Source of the DNA: Ophiura sarsii
Lineage: Eukaryota > Echinodermata > Ophiuroidea > Amphilepidida > Ophiuridae
Length of the DNA stretch: 64,000 nt
Direction: 5' to 3'
NCBI GenBank assembly: GCA_035610835.1
Contig: CM069446.1
Span: 2,247,001-2,311,000, forward strand
Within the stretch, counting starts at the first letter, position 1. The number at the start of each line of letters is the position of its first letter. A program made the position numbers and the translations under genes. Below are positions 11,835 through 23,432 of the stretch, piece after piece. The notes beneath the pieces are model-generated. The model saw only the letters and a list, made by a program, of their open reading frames with translations, had not been told where the DNA came from and did no database searches.

Positions 11835-12240
11835 GATATGGGTGTTAACCTTTTCGACATGAACTTGAAGTTTATCAAGCGCTGAAACTTTTGAACTATT
11901 AATGTGATGTTTATAAAAGTATACATTATTGGAAAGGAAATGAGTCAGAGAATCCATCAATTGTCACTAAAAAAATTGTACAATATTGACCAATTTTTTT
12001 CCGGACACCGTAACAAAATCAGTTTTTGGTAAAAAATGCCGAAATTACACTAAAAGCATCTAAAGACATTTCTCTAGGAGCGCAATTTTATTTGAATTTT
12101 TGAGGTTAGAAAATCAATTTGTTGACACTTTTTGGTCAACATTTAAAAATTTAAACTGTTTTATGAAAAAAAAAAAAAAATGCGCTCCTAGAGAAGTGTC
12201 TTTGGATAGAGAAGACTTGTAGATTTATTTTGGTACCAAA
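11835..12240. repeat. Diverged relic of the 60.5-kb foldback family
   Basis: Phrases such as AAAAGTATACATTATTGGAAAGGAAATG and 'GAGAATCCA' match the arm sequence of the TTAA foldback element at 60.5-61.2 kb and the region at 20.0-20.3 kb. An internal inverted repeat (around 'TAGGAGCGCA' and 'TGCGCTCCTAGAGAA') is still visible. Terminal sequences are lost. Confidence 0.5.
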
Positions 12241-12820
12241 CATACAATAACAGCTATCTGTGTTGCTAAAATACAGACGAAAGTTCCCCCAACTGTAAGC
12301 ATTGTATTTTAAATAATGAGCTGAATAATGTCAAGGATTCTAAATAAACGGTGACTTTATAACAGGGCGTTCAGCAAATCAAACAATGTTATGGTATTGC
12401 GAGTTACAAATCTTTAAATGGTTTCGAAACTTTTGGGACACTCTGTACTCACTATACATATACGCACAGGCTGTCCCAAAATGATTACTTACTAGGCCTA
12501 TACCCATCGATGCCCAAAGTTCATTCATTTTTCGTATGAATATCAATGAATTATATCAGTTGTTTTTTCTTCATCCTTGACATAATATAAACCTTCCATT
12601 AGTATTTTGATTTTAGATCATCATGAATACATTGTAACATTGCGCATGGACTTATCAAACTGAAAATACACTTTAGTGCAGAAGACATGGCAGTTTTACC
12701 CTTTTGACAAAATGTAATTTGTTTTCATCATAAAGTAAAAGAAGTTTGTCATGCTTGAGTGACCCCATGTTTCATATCTAGGCCTATTTGACATGTGACA
12801 TTCCTGAAAAATTATTCCTG
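12241..12820. other. Unassigned DNA with mariner-like terminal motifs
   Basis: Between about 12,425 and 12,490 there is a pair of inward-facing motifs, TTTTGGGACACTCTGTAC and CAGGCTGTCCCAAAATGA. They resemble the ends of mariner-type elements. Nothing else was recognised. Confidence 0.45.
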
Positions 12821-12824
12821 AAAA

Positions 12825-13730
12825 TTAGCTATTTACAAAAACCCTAAAAACGTTCCTGAAACCATCTTGTTAAACTTGAATATTTAAACATTGAACATGA
12901 TTCGCGCGAAGCGAGCACAAATTGGCAATTTTATACAAGCATGAATAATTAAACCTTGAAACCAAGCTCGCACAGATTGGCAATTTTAACACAAAAAAGT
13001 CCAGAAAAACGTTCCTGAAGCCATCTTGTTTAAGCTTGAATAATTAAACAATGAAACTAATTCACGCGAAGCGTGCAAAAACGTCTTGTTTTTTTCTTAA
13101 AACTGGTCCAGACAACGTTCCTGAAACTACGTTGTTAAGCTTAAATAATTAAACATTGAACAAAGCGCCCATTTTCGTGTTTTTTTTGGGGGGGCGGTCC
13201 CCACCGTGAAAATAATGGGGGCGTGCCCCCGCCCCGCCCGCTTAATCTGTCTATGCTAGTTACCCTTCCTCCTCATTCTCCTCTTCCTCCTTAATTGTCT
13301 TCCTTTTTAATTTTTTACTCTTTTTTAAATATGAGGGGGGGGGGGTGGGGCATGGCCTGCTGGGGCCCCTGGTGGCGCCACAGGTAGTGGGGGAATGTCG
13401 TTGGCTGGGATTCAGGGGGCCGAACTGTTGGGTTTTAACTCTTGTCTGAATGACCTAAACTCTCCTTGCTATCAATATTTACATTTGTTATAAAACACTG
13501 ACACGGTTGGAGACGTAGGCCTACAGATAAAGTGAGATACACTAATAAAAGCTCCCTCCCTCCCTCCCTCCCCTTTCCCTCCTCCTCCCCTCCCCTCCTC
13601 TCTCCCCTCCCTCCCCCACCCACCCCCTCCCTATCTCCTCCCCTCCCCTCTCTTATTTGTTCCCTTTGGGGACCCTGGGTGAGGGGGGGGGGGGGCGGTC
13701 AGCCCCTCCCTGAACACGGGCCGGGGTAAC
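12825..13730. repeat. Composite repeat, copy 1: ~105-bp units plus G-run plus pyrimidine tract
   Basis: Units with ACGTTCCTGAA (12,850, 13,008, 13,110) lead into a G-run hairpin (13,185-13,240), a segment containing CTCTCCTTGCTATCAATATT, and a long (TCCCC/TCCCT)n tract (13,548-13,655) ending in a poly(G) run. The same order occurs at 30.6-32.1 kb, so this is one repeat family. Proline- and glycine-rich ORFs here are artefacts of the tract. Confidence 0.75.
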
Positions 13731-15110
13731 GAGAAATCAAATGATTCAGAATTATGAAAAAGGTGGCTTAATACGGATGGTGGACATTCGATCTATGCCA
13801 TGAAAGCTACATGGATCCCAAGACTTTTTAATGCGGAGGAATTAGAGTGGATTAGCCGTTTTGGTAAAATGGTACTTTTCTCTCTTTAGACGAATATGGT
13901 CAGAAGTCACAAACTGGTCCAAACAAATGTTTCACTTCTAATAATGTTGAGGAATGCACCAAATCTGATTAAACGGGACAAAACTTAAGTTTTACATACT
14001 TAATGACCCACAAACTATATATCGTTGGAAAGCTTATGATTCAAGGTTTTTAATTTTTGCCAAAAAAAAATCAAGTTATACAGGGTGTGTAAAATTTGTA
14101 TAGGGTGGAACATAAAAAAGTTGATCGTTTTTGCTCCTCACAAAATATTTTGATAGTTTGTACAATTAGGGTTTAGCTGAAGATAGTCACCAAATTCAGA
14201 ACAACCGCATAAGGTGCTACCAAATTTGCTAAGAATCACTTGCCCAAAATGTTCACAGGAAAAGTACAGGGTGTCTAAAAGTATGATGAAATAATGCATA
14301 AAATGAAGGTTTGTATATAATATTCTATGAAATTGAGTTAGCATGGACTATTTAATTTAATAGAAAATAGTTATCAAAATGAACTACACGAATATCGTTA
14401 AAGTTCCTTTATTTTAAATACAGGGTGGTCCAAAATAGGTCTAAATAGCAAAATTTTCATAAATCTATGAACAATTCTGTGAAGAAACACTTCTGGCTTT
14501 TTTAGTTAAATGTTTTACTACCCAGGGTAGAAAAGGACCGAAGAGTCACACAAATGAAATAGAGAGACTGCGATTTGGCCATTGTTTAATCAATAAAATG
14601 AATAAAACTGTGTGTTTTTTACATTAAAACACTCCCTGAATTGAACATCATATTCTAGTAGAGAATGTCCAGATAACAATTCAATATTATTATTCATAGT
14701 AGCAGGCATGCACATGTTATTAACACATATGAGAAGTTTGAAAACTTTCCTATGTATAATTTTAAAATGGCATCAATTTCAAAAGTTCTAGTTTTCCACT
14801 ATTTTGTGTAGAAAACTATGGGCGCCTCATCCACCAGCTCCTCATCCACCAGTCCCACCCCTGACTCACTCGACGTTTAGATTGATAACTTCACTGTTGC
14901 TAAACATGTGGCTTAAATTCTTTTTTTATTCGGTAGCTGGATAAATTTGTCTTTAATATGATACCAAAAAATGTTATGTTTTTTTGACAACTTCTATTTA
15001 AAATAGAGACACGTATCACGATTTTAAGGGGTTTTTGAAACGATCCCACCTCATTTGATATACCTATTAGTGACCTGTGACCATATAACATTAGAACCAA
15101 TTGTTTAATA
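13731..15110. other. Unassigned DNA with scattered ACAGGGTG motifs
   Basis: No gene is recognised. The motif TACAGGGTG(T/G) recurs near 14,080, 14,266 and 14,420, a spacing of roughly 150-190 bp. It may mark a degraded tandem repeat or mariner-like ends. ORFs are short and AT-driven. Confidence 0.45.
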
Positions 15111-15440
15111 TGGCCTTAAAATACCGTTCAATCACTGGCTAAAGAACAATAACAAACACGCTCAACTTGTTTTCAACATGTTCAAGTCGTATAACAACAC
15201 TCGACATCAAATGTTCAAAGAAGTTCTTTGAATATTTGACATGTTTGATGTCGAGTGTTATAAATGAAAGAAGGTTATTATGATTCTCTAACCTCGTCTA
15301 AAAAGGTCAAACGAAAATTTATAGAGCCGTAATTTACTTTAAAATTATAACACTCGACATCAAATGTTCAAAAAAGGATAATATAATTATGATTCTCTAA
15401 TCTCGTCTAAAAAGGTCAAACAAAAATTTATAGAAAATGG
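15111..15440. repeat. Duplicated hairpin repeat (ACACTCGACATCAAATG)
   Basis: ACACTCGACATCAAATGTTC (15,197) is followed by its reverse complement GATGTCGAGTGTTATA (~15,248), forming a hairpin. The block downstream (TATGATTCTCTAA-C/T-CTCGTCTAAAAAGG) is repeated once, with a second copy of the left arm, near 15,345-15,430. Confidence 0.65.
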
Positions 15441-15489
15441 GAAAGCAAGTTAGACATATCTAGTTTAAAAAATTGATCGGTTATTTTTC

Positions 15490-15660
15490 TTATACCATTC
15501 CAATGGACCGTTGATATAATATTAAGATGGTTCCAATTTCGCGTGTTTTGGAAAAATCATAGGGCGGAAAGACTCACATTTTTGCACATTTGATAAAGAA
15601 ACAGAAGAAACCATACTACACTTATTCTGTGAGTGTCCAACCATTATTTTAATAGTGAAC
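15490..15660 (+). pseudogene. Fossil C-terminal domain of a LINE RT protein
   Basis: Reading the plus strand with one frameshift gives IPFQWTVDIILRWFQFRV, then CTFDKETEETILHLFCEC. The pattern LRWFQ-R followed by C-T-F-x-(K)ETEETxxHLFxEC is the C-terminal zinc-knuckle region of many L1/Tx1-type LINE ORF2 proteins. The usual second cysteine (CTFC) is replaced by D. The frame changes near 15,570 and no RT core is seen upstream, so this is a small relic. Confidence 0.6.
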
Positions 15661-15875
15661 TATTAAAATGTACGCCCTGCCCTCTCAAATTAAGAATACA
15701 AGCGTACCGCGTACATATACTCGCGCGTTGCGGCGCGTGGTAACGGGTCATAGCAGCTTCAATAGCTTTTAATGCAATCTAAAGGGCGAATGCATAGTCA
15801 ACGCTGATTGGCTAACTGTAATGTCAAACTTGCGTTGACTTTCCAACGGAGGTTTGACGTATGCCGAAGGACCCT

Positions 15876-16027
15876 CGCCTTCGGCTCGGGCCTGTCGGTT
15901 CTCGTGTGGGGGCGCTCTATAGCTCACTAGGCGAGGGGACTTCTCGACGGACGCCTTCGGCTCGGGCCTGTCGGTTCTCGTGTGGGGGCGCTCTATAGCT
16001 CACTAGGCGAGGGGACTTCTCGACGGA
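15876..16027. repeat. Two perfect 76-bp tandem copies
   Basis: The unit starting CGCCTTCGGCTCGGGCCTGT at 15,876 repeats without change at 15,952. Perfect identity means a recent duplication, or an assembly artefact. The unit is GC-rich in contrast to its surroundings. Confidence 0.85.
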
Positions 16028-17110
16028 CTATGTCAACCCGGCACTTGTTTCAAAAATTGAATTTCATATTTCTCTATTATTTAATACTTTTATATGTATT
16101 CTATCATTACCATCATATGTAACTAATCGGAAGCTATTATTTCCCGTTCTTTTGGGTGATTTTAAATTGTTGTTTTGGTAAGTTTGAGTCAGGAAAAGGC
16201 GCATAGTTATTTGGCGGGAATTTAAGCGGAGTTCCGCGCTTTTCAAATGCTGCGACAGCTGTTCGATCATTGCGTCGCGCGCTGAAACTTCCCCGCGCGT
16301 AATACTAGACGCGCCGCTTAATATCCGCGACGTAGACGCGAAAAACAAAAGAGCGCAAAACAATGTCTAAAATGTAAACAAAGGCCAATCTTACGATCAT
16401 TTAAATTTCAGTTTTCTTCCAATTTCTTCACATTGTGACAATATAAATTGAATCTGATAGTTTATTATGATTGTTCATAATAGTATACTCGCTTTTTAGG
16501 TCACACGCCCGTGTGTTCCGTGAACAGTTAGCTTTAAATGGTGGAAAATGTCAATATTTTTACTAAATCGATGTTTTCTAGAAGTTCAAATTTGAAGGAA
16601 TTTTACGGAATTTCAGACAACATAACTAAAAATATATCAAACTATCAGGTAAGCTTTTACTACCATTGTGTAGAGGACTTTCAGCGCTAGGAGGCAATTT
16701 TTTATTTTTTCGATTATGGATTTTAAACTCGAGATATGCATCCATTTCTAGCGAAATGTACGCAAAAAAATACGACTTTTACACTTTTCCGATGTTTTTA
16801 GCAATATTTCCAAAACCAAGTTTTATTTTGGAAAAAGAAAAAATTGCCTCCTAGACAAAATTGTTTTGTTTACAGAAACGTATATTAGAACAAATTACCA
16901 TTTTTTATTTTATAGTTATGCTGTCTGAAAAATTTGGGGTAAAAAAATGGCTTTTTGGTTCATTTCTCAAAATTTAGTTTATTTGGTATCACATTGATAT
17001 CACCATCGGCTTCCTTATCAAATTTCCTTTCTAAAAATGTTACTTGTATGTACTTTTATTCAATATTCTCAAACTTAGAAGCAAAAGTTGATCATCAAAA
17101 TAATAGGGTT
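16028..17110. other. Unassigned DNA
   Basis: No recognisable gene. A GC-rich patch at 16,200-16,340 (many CGCG) lies in otherwise AT-rich sequence. Confidence 0.45.
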
Positions 17111-18170
17111 GACACTTCCCTTAATGAAGTAAAATAATTTGCTGCAAATCAGACCACATAGTTAATAAGCAAATATCATTCAATAATTAAATTTAACGTT
17201 AGTTTGGACCAATGAAAATAACATTACTAAACGAAACAGCCTTCTGACACACAAAATGTACCTTTCCAATTTCAAAATTGCTAAAACTTTGTCCAAAATA
17301 GCAACAGTGATGTTAAAACGATCCCTCTTTTCATTACACAAAATCGTAGGAAGTGTCTCTTTAATATTTACATGATAAAAACGTAACTCGTTTTTTGAAA
17401 ATTATCGAGTTTGAAACTCGATTTTTGACAATTATCGAGTTTGAAACTCGATTTTTGAAAATTATCAAGTTTGAAACTCGATTTTTTTCAAAAGTCGAGT
17501 TACGTTTGTAAGTTGTTTAATGAAGTAAAATAATTTGCTGCAAATAAGACCACATAGTTAAAAGCAAATATCACTCAATAACGAAATTTAACATTAGTTT
17601 GGACCAATGAAAATAACATTACTAAACGAAACAGCCGTCTGACACACAAAATGTACCTTTCCAATGTCTAATTGTCTAAAACTTTGTCCAAAATAGCAAC
17701 AGTGATGTTAAGACGATCCCTCTTTTCATGACACAAAATAATATGAAGTGTTTCTTTGAAATTTACAGTATAAAAACGTAACTCGATTTTTGAAAATTAT
17801 CGAGTTTGAAACTCGATTTTTGACAAATATCGAGTTTGAAACTCGATTTTCAACAATTATCGAGTTTGAAACTAGATTTTGTTCAAAAGTCGAGTTACGT
17901 TTGTAAGTTGTTTAATGAAGTGAAATAATTTGATTCCAATAAGACCACATAGTAAATATCAGTCAATAATGAAATTAACGTTAGCTTATACCAATGAAAA
18001 TAACAATACTAGAAGATACAGACTTCTGACACACAAAATGTACCTTTTCCAATTTCTAAATTTCTAAAACTTTGTCCAAAATAACAACAGTGATGTTAAA
18101 GCAATCCCTCTGTTCATGACAAAAAATCATAATATGAAGTGTTTCTTTGAAATTTACATGATAAAAACGT
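17110..18170. repeat. Three ~400-bp tandem units with nested palindromic sub-repeats
   Basis: The marker AAGTAAAATAATTTG starts units near 17,126, 17,523 and 17,918. Units 1 and 2 each hold three sub-repeats of ~30 bp built around TCGAGTTTGAAACTCGA, a perfect inverted repeat with a one-base centre. They are bracketed by CGTAACTCG and CGAGTTACG. Unit 3 is truncated exactly where this hairpin block should begin and is joined to a 35-bp minisatellite unit. Confidence 0.8.
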
Positions 18171-18171
18171 T

Positions 18172-18505
18172 ACTCAGCTAGTTTATCAATGCGGTCATCA
18201 GGGGTAACCCAGTAGTCGGTACATTCTTGTCGGTTCACTTTTATGCCTCGCCCCTCCAATATGAAAATCTTAGCTACACCACTGGCAGTACGTGTACGTG
18301 TAATAGTATTAGTTCTGAAGTCAGAAAACAAACAGAGATAAATATAGCACTTTACTTACTTCCTCCCCGACTTCCTCCTGGCTTTATTTCCAATTTAAAC
18401 AATATACATGTATTATAGTCCGCGCTGCTCTGACTATGTGTTGTGTGTGTAAAAGGTTTCGGTTGTGTATGTATTATTAAAACATGTACATGTACATGTA
18501 CTCTT
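18172..18505. repeat. Segment duplicated at 42.6-42.96 kb, with a single 35-bp unit
   Basis: From AGCTAGTTTATCAATGCGGT through the TCGGTACATTCTTGTCGGTT and TGACTATGTGTTGTGTG blocks this matches 42,618-42,957 closely. It starts with one copy of the unit that forms the ~3.6-kb minisatellite at 39.0-42.7 kb. It ends in a (CATGTA)n microsatellite at about 18,483-18,500. Confidence 0.8.
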
Positions 18506-18683
18506 TCAGCATACGGGGGCACACCACTAATTACGTCCCCCATTGAAATACATGCGTTTCGGCCCTTTTTCAAGACCGTATTTTTACCCCACGTAACAAT
18601 GATGGAAGTTTTTATTTCGCATGAATGTATTAGATATGTGTTGAATTTTATTTTAAACTTGATTTTTCTTGACCCATCTAGAT

Positions 18684-19385
18684 GAAATTTTTCGCTACGG
18701 GCACCTAAACAGCGCCCTCACCATTTAAAACCGATATTTTCGCTTCCTCACCGGTTCCGGCAACGATATCCTTCCGCAGCCTAGGCTCCCGTGCGTATTC
18801 GATTCCGACGATTTTTGACCACATTAGCAATGCTGAGGTTCTATTCTAACTTTTTCATAACAAATAAGCAAGATTTACTTCTATTTGCTTCCCCTGGGAC
18901 GATGATCAAATTGATATAGGTACTATTTCTCCGAACCCTACACCAAACGCGGAAGGGTTTAGTGTAGTGCCCCCCCCCCCCCCCCCCCCCGAGTGCCCCA
19001 ATACAGTTGAATAAAACAAAGAGCTGCGTAAAGTTCATCAATAAAGTTCGTGACTTATCATGCAGAGAAGATTGATGTGAGAGCACCACACCAAATCAAT
19101 GCGCAATTCGTGTAATCCTATAATAGTTCCGGAAAAGCACGAAGACTAGGCTTGTAAATGTGAAGTTTTCGGGCAATTTGTTTCTCCGGGGATGGTATGT
19201 GTGTATTTAAATGGACGAGTGGGACCTATCCGTTGCACCTACAATGATAAAATACGATATTATTAATTTATCGACCTAAGTAGTGCCCAGGGCGTAAGCA
19301 CCTGCCTAAATGGTGAACAGGCATGCCAGAAAACGTGAAAAGTGAGGGCGCTGTGTGCAGGTCCGTAGCGGAAAATTTAGCTTAA
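18684..19385. mobile_element. Probable TIR element, ~700 bp
   Basis: TTTTTCGCTACGGGCAC...CAGCGCCCTCAC at 18,688-18,725 is inverted at 19,342-19,383 (GTGAGGGCGCTG...GTCCGTAGCGGAAAA), imperfectly. It contains a C run (18,969-18,990) and a stretch (18,998-19,080) that also occurs at 45,290-45,357. No target duplication was resolved. Confidence 0.5.
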
Positions 19386-20310
19386 TAACCCCCATGAAAC
19401 AAGGCTTAAATTAAAGTTGAGATGTTACTGAAAATGGTCATAGGTGACAAGTATGCAATAAATGTAACCGGAGGGTAGAAAAGGTGTCTTGAAATATGGC
19501 ACGAACGCGAACCATATTTGCATAGAGGGCGTTTTTTCAATAAATAGCGATGATATTGTTTTAATCAAGTTTTGCTGTGTTTTTGCTTGTAGAAACAACA
19601 GTAATGGCCATTTTTAATGTTCATCTTGAATTCTGAAGTAAATTTTTAAACATTTAAAATGTTCAACACCACTATTGAGTGCCTTTAACTATTATGCAGT
19701 AAATTCAGACCTGAGTAATTTGGTGTGCACCCACTCCTTCCTGACAAACGTGCGTGAGTATTATCATATGCAGTGGCGTACCCAGAGAGGGGGGCAGGGG
19801 GGCCAGCGCCCCCCCCCCCCCCCCCCCCCCCCCCCCCCTGGAATAAGCCCGTCGGTAAATTCGTGCCTCCGTCGGTAGATTTGCGTATTTGACCATGCGG
19901 GTGTTTTGGCCGGTTTTGTGGACAACCTATCGCTATCACGAATATTACTTGTTAGCTCTATTTAGCTCTCATGAAATGATGTAATATAGCATATTGCTGC
20001 ACAGTTGTTATGCAAGTTTAAATTTACCTCAAAAAGTGCAATTGTTGACCTTTTTTGGTCAAAGTGTCTTTAAAATTAGATGATGTTGGTGCAAGTTCGG
20101 CATTTTTTACCAAAAACGGATTTTGTTACGTCATCTGACAAAATTGAGCAAAAAAAGTGATTTATTTGGTAAATAATTAAAAAATCAGAATTGTTAGTGA
20201 AATTTGATACCAAAATGGACTCTCTGACTCATTTCCTTTCCAAAAATGTATACTTTTATCACATTAATAGTTCGAAAGTTACAGCGCTTGACAAATTTCA
20301 TAACACCCAT
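19386..20310. other. Repeat relics: MITE fragment, poly(C) run, foldback relic
   Basis: 19,490-19,690 is a reverse-oriented fragment of the 8.6-kb MITE. Around 19,781 a CAGTGGCGTACCC motif precedes a ~30-base C run (19,808-19,838), a pairing that recurs in this window. 20,028-20,300 resembles the arms of the 60.5-kb foldback element. No gene. Confidence 0.5.
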
Positions 20311-21126
20311 GTGTGTGCCAAAAATTATCAAAATATATAATCAATTTGTTTTGCCATATTCACAGTAATGCTTTATGCCTATAATGAATGTATGTAGATG
20401 AAAAAATACAGTCACAATAGCATATTTATAAGCTTTAGGGCCAGACAAGGCACGACCTTCTGACGTACCATTCTGCAAAGCAGAATAATAATGGGCCCAT
20501 CCCACATTTGAACAGTTTTTCGCAATTATCATGATTATGAATTACCTTGGTTTTAAAACAGACAGCTTTTCACAATAGAGGCAAACCTTGGGACGGGGGC
20601 TAAATTGAAAGTTTGTCTGATCATATGGCGTGTAAAAAAAAATTAAAACTATCCGCTATTGTAGTAAAAATATGTATGAAATGTGATGGATTATACTTTG
20701 AATGACTTTCCGTGAGTGTCTCAGTATTGAATACAAACTATAAATACTATACTTTACACCATTTACAAGAGCGGAGGCCAAGAATCAATTCTACAATACA
20801 CTTATCATCAATCCTTTGAGATATATATTTTGTGTTGGTTTCTATGCAAAAACCCGCTATTGTTATCCCATGGCATGCATGGTTACCCTGTATGATATAC
20901 ATTACACTTTTTAGCCGACAAACAATGTTTTAACTTTAGACATAATGTACATACGATATGATGGCAAGGGTCAGTGTTCGTCAGGTTTGATCGTTAGGCC
21001 TAATACTGTTATCAATTTCTTTCATATTGAAAATCATATTCATTTCTTCAATATTTAGTTGAATAATATTACACATTACATTTGTTTATTTATTTCATTT
21101 TTTCAACATTCACTTTTTCATTGGTG
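20311..21126. other. Unassigned AT-rich DNA
   Basis: No gene or repeat structure recognised. Confidence 0.45.
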
Positions 21127-21754
21127 CACTGCAAAAACATTGGTGTTAAAATCAACACCGAGGGTGTTAATTTTAACACCAAATAAGTGTACCAGCTGGT
21201 CCACACTTTCTGGTGTTGAATAACACCAGTCTTTGGTGTTGATACATTACCACTCCTTTGGGTGTTGCTATATTAACACTATCCGGGTGTTAATTTTACC
21301 CTCATATGTTAATTGTTACACCTTCTGGTGTTAAAATATTAATGTTAGATAGGTTGAAGTACTTTAACAATAAAATGCTTGCAAATAACATATTTCACTG
21401 TTCAACAGTTCAAATTTATTGAAACTTGAACGTTTTTGTGAATTAATGTTGTTCTTAATTGCCATTTACTTATGAAATGGTGCATGTTGCATATCGAATC
21501 ACTAGATCAAATGTATAAATATACAATCCAAAGTGTTACAAAACCAATATAACCAACCTCCGTGCGCATGTGTGGAATAATGACACCCATGGGAATTATT
21601 CTTACACCAAGTTTAACACAAGAAACTTAACACCATGAGAAGTGTTACATCAGTTATTCCTATGGTGTTGACCTAACACCAACATTAACACCAGGAGCGT
21701 AACACCGGCTCAGTGTTGCATATTTAACAGTTAACACCGGAGTTTTTGCTGTGT
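21127..21754. mobile_element. MITE built from GGTGTTAA/TTAACACC repeats
   Basis: Termini CACTGCAAAAAC (21,127) and GTTTTTGCTGTG (ends 21,754) are inverted repeats with one mismatch. Many copies of GGTGTTAA and its complement lie just inside each end. The centre is unique AT-rich DNA. Elements of this style are common in aquatic animals. It is non-coding. Confidence 0.7.
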
Positions 21755-22180
21755 GCCTTTCCGATCTCCCCTTATTTCTTTATATAATATTTTCTTTCCT
21801 TCTTTCTTTCCCTTAAGTTGTTTCCTTATCCATTTTTATGTAGTTCTTTATTTCTTTACTGTCTTTATGTGGTTATATAGGCAATAGTGTTGGTTATTTT
21901 ATCTTTTTATTTTTATTTTGTGCTTGTTTGCAGTAGTGTTTGTTTGTGTTTTCGTTAGTTTATACTTGTTTATTTCTTTGTTTTGGTTTTCATTTGATTA
22001 TTTGTTTTTTATTTGTTTTGTCAATGTTCAGTTTTGTTTAAGACCGCACTCTTTTGTAAAAGTGTAAAATTGTATCGTACCTTTCAGTGTCTAGTTTGTA
22101 TAGGCCTACAGCACACCAAGGCTAGTTTTTAATCACATGCATTTGCAACCGGCAAGGGACCGATGGATTCGATATACTAT
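21755..22180. other. T-rich, TTTGTTTATTT-type low-complexity DNA
   Basis: Long stretches of TTT(A/G/C) simple sequence; no gene. Confidence 0.5.
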
Positions 22181-22184
22181 AGCG

Positions 22185-22965
22185 GCGGGGGGGGGGGGGC
22201 AGGATCCCCCACTTGGAACCCTTGCTCCCCCCCCCACTTGCCCCCCCCCCCCCCCAATGAAATCAAGTACGGCTGTAAATGAAATTTACAAACAAAGTAC
22301 ACACCAAATCCCCCAATAATGACATCGTGTCGGTTGAGTTGGCACTGTCGGTTCATTTGACGAAAGGAATCATGGAATTATGATGGTCAAAAGTACACAT
22401 ATGAAAAATTTTCGCGCGCGCATTTGTCTTCCCAAAATGAAATATTATTTGGTACAAGCTTGTTTAGAGCCAAAATGTAGCTCAATTGTCCAAAAAATAG
22501 CTGTAAAGTCGAAAATTTTCGCCTCCCCCCCCCCCACTTGGAACCCTTGCCCCCCTCCCTCCCCCCCCCCCCCCCCCCCCCGCTTGCCCCCCAAATGAAA
22601 TCAAGTACGGCTGTAAATGAAATTTACAAACAAAGTACACACCAAATCCCCCCAATAATGACATCGTGTTGGTTGAGATTGGCACTGTCGGTTCATTTGA
22701 CGAAAGGAATCATGGAATTATGATGGTCAAAAGTACACATATGAAAAAATTTCGCGCGCTACGCGCGCATATGTCTTCCCAAAATGAAATATTCTTTGGT
22801 ACAAGCTTGTTTAGAGCCAAAATGAAGCTCAATCGTCCAAAAAATAACTGTAAAGTCGAACATTTTCGCGCGCTACGCGCGCATATCTGGAATAAAAAAA
22901 ATCTTAGGAGCCCCCCCATTTCAAGTCACTGCCCCTTCTTGCCCGCCGCCGCGGCGGTTACGCCA
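22185..22965. repeat. Two tandem ~350-bp repeats with G/C runs and CGCGCG palindromes
   Basis: Units at about 22,243-22,530 and 22,594-22,880 share AATGAAATCAAGTACGGCTG, GGCACTGTCGGTTCATTTGA and TTCCCAAAATGAAATATT. Each is preceded by long C runs and contains a TTCGCGCGC(TACGCGCGC) palindrome. The block ends in GCGGTTACGCCACTG, a motif often seen at C-run repeats. A 162-residue ORF spans unit 2 but encodes repeat DNA with no domain. Confidence 0.75.
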
Positions 22966-23432
22966 CTGATTATTGGCCGTTCAGATAGGGCACAAACCGA
23001 AATTGCCAACGTATCCATTAACACAATTCTGAAGGAAAAGATAGCCGGCTATGTGACAACTTGTTTGTTTTTTTGGTGGGGGCGGGAGAGGGGGGGGGTG
23101 GCAAAAAGCTTCTGGTTAGCAGGGGGGTCATGTAATTTTTATTTTCAGCTGTAGTGGGGGGGTTAGGTAATTTTGATAAACGAGTCTCGAATTTGTCCCA
23201 ACCCGCCATCCACTATAAATAATGAACGGTCCCTAAACATGCTAAAGCTGCCGTTTTCAGACCAGTGAGGTGTTAACATTTCCCTTCAATAGCTATAACA
23301 TTTTTAAATTACTCGCTTCCTTTCATTCCATCAAGGTTAGTATAAACGATAAATTGATAACAAAAAATGAATGTATAGAATCCTGCATATCGCGAGTAAA
23401 TAAAATTGCTTTATTTTCATTCTTTATCTTTA
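22966..23432. other. Unassigned DNA flanking the Penelope-like element
   Basis: No gene recognised; contains short G runs at about 23,070-23,165. Confidence 0.45.

Noticed and set aside
22666..23154. 162-codon ORF as a gene
   Set aside because: It spans the tandem CGCGCG/G-run repeat; the encoded sequence repeats with the DNA and has no domain.
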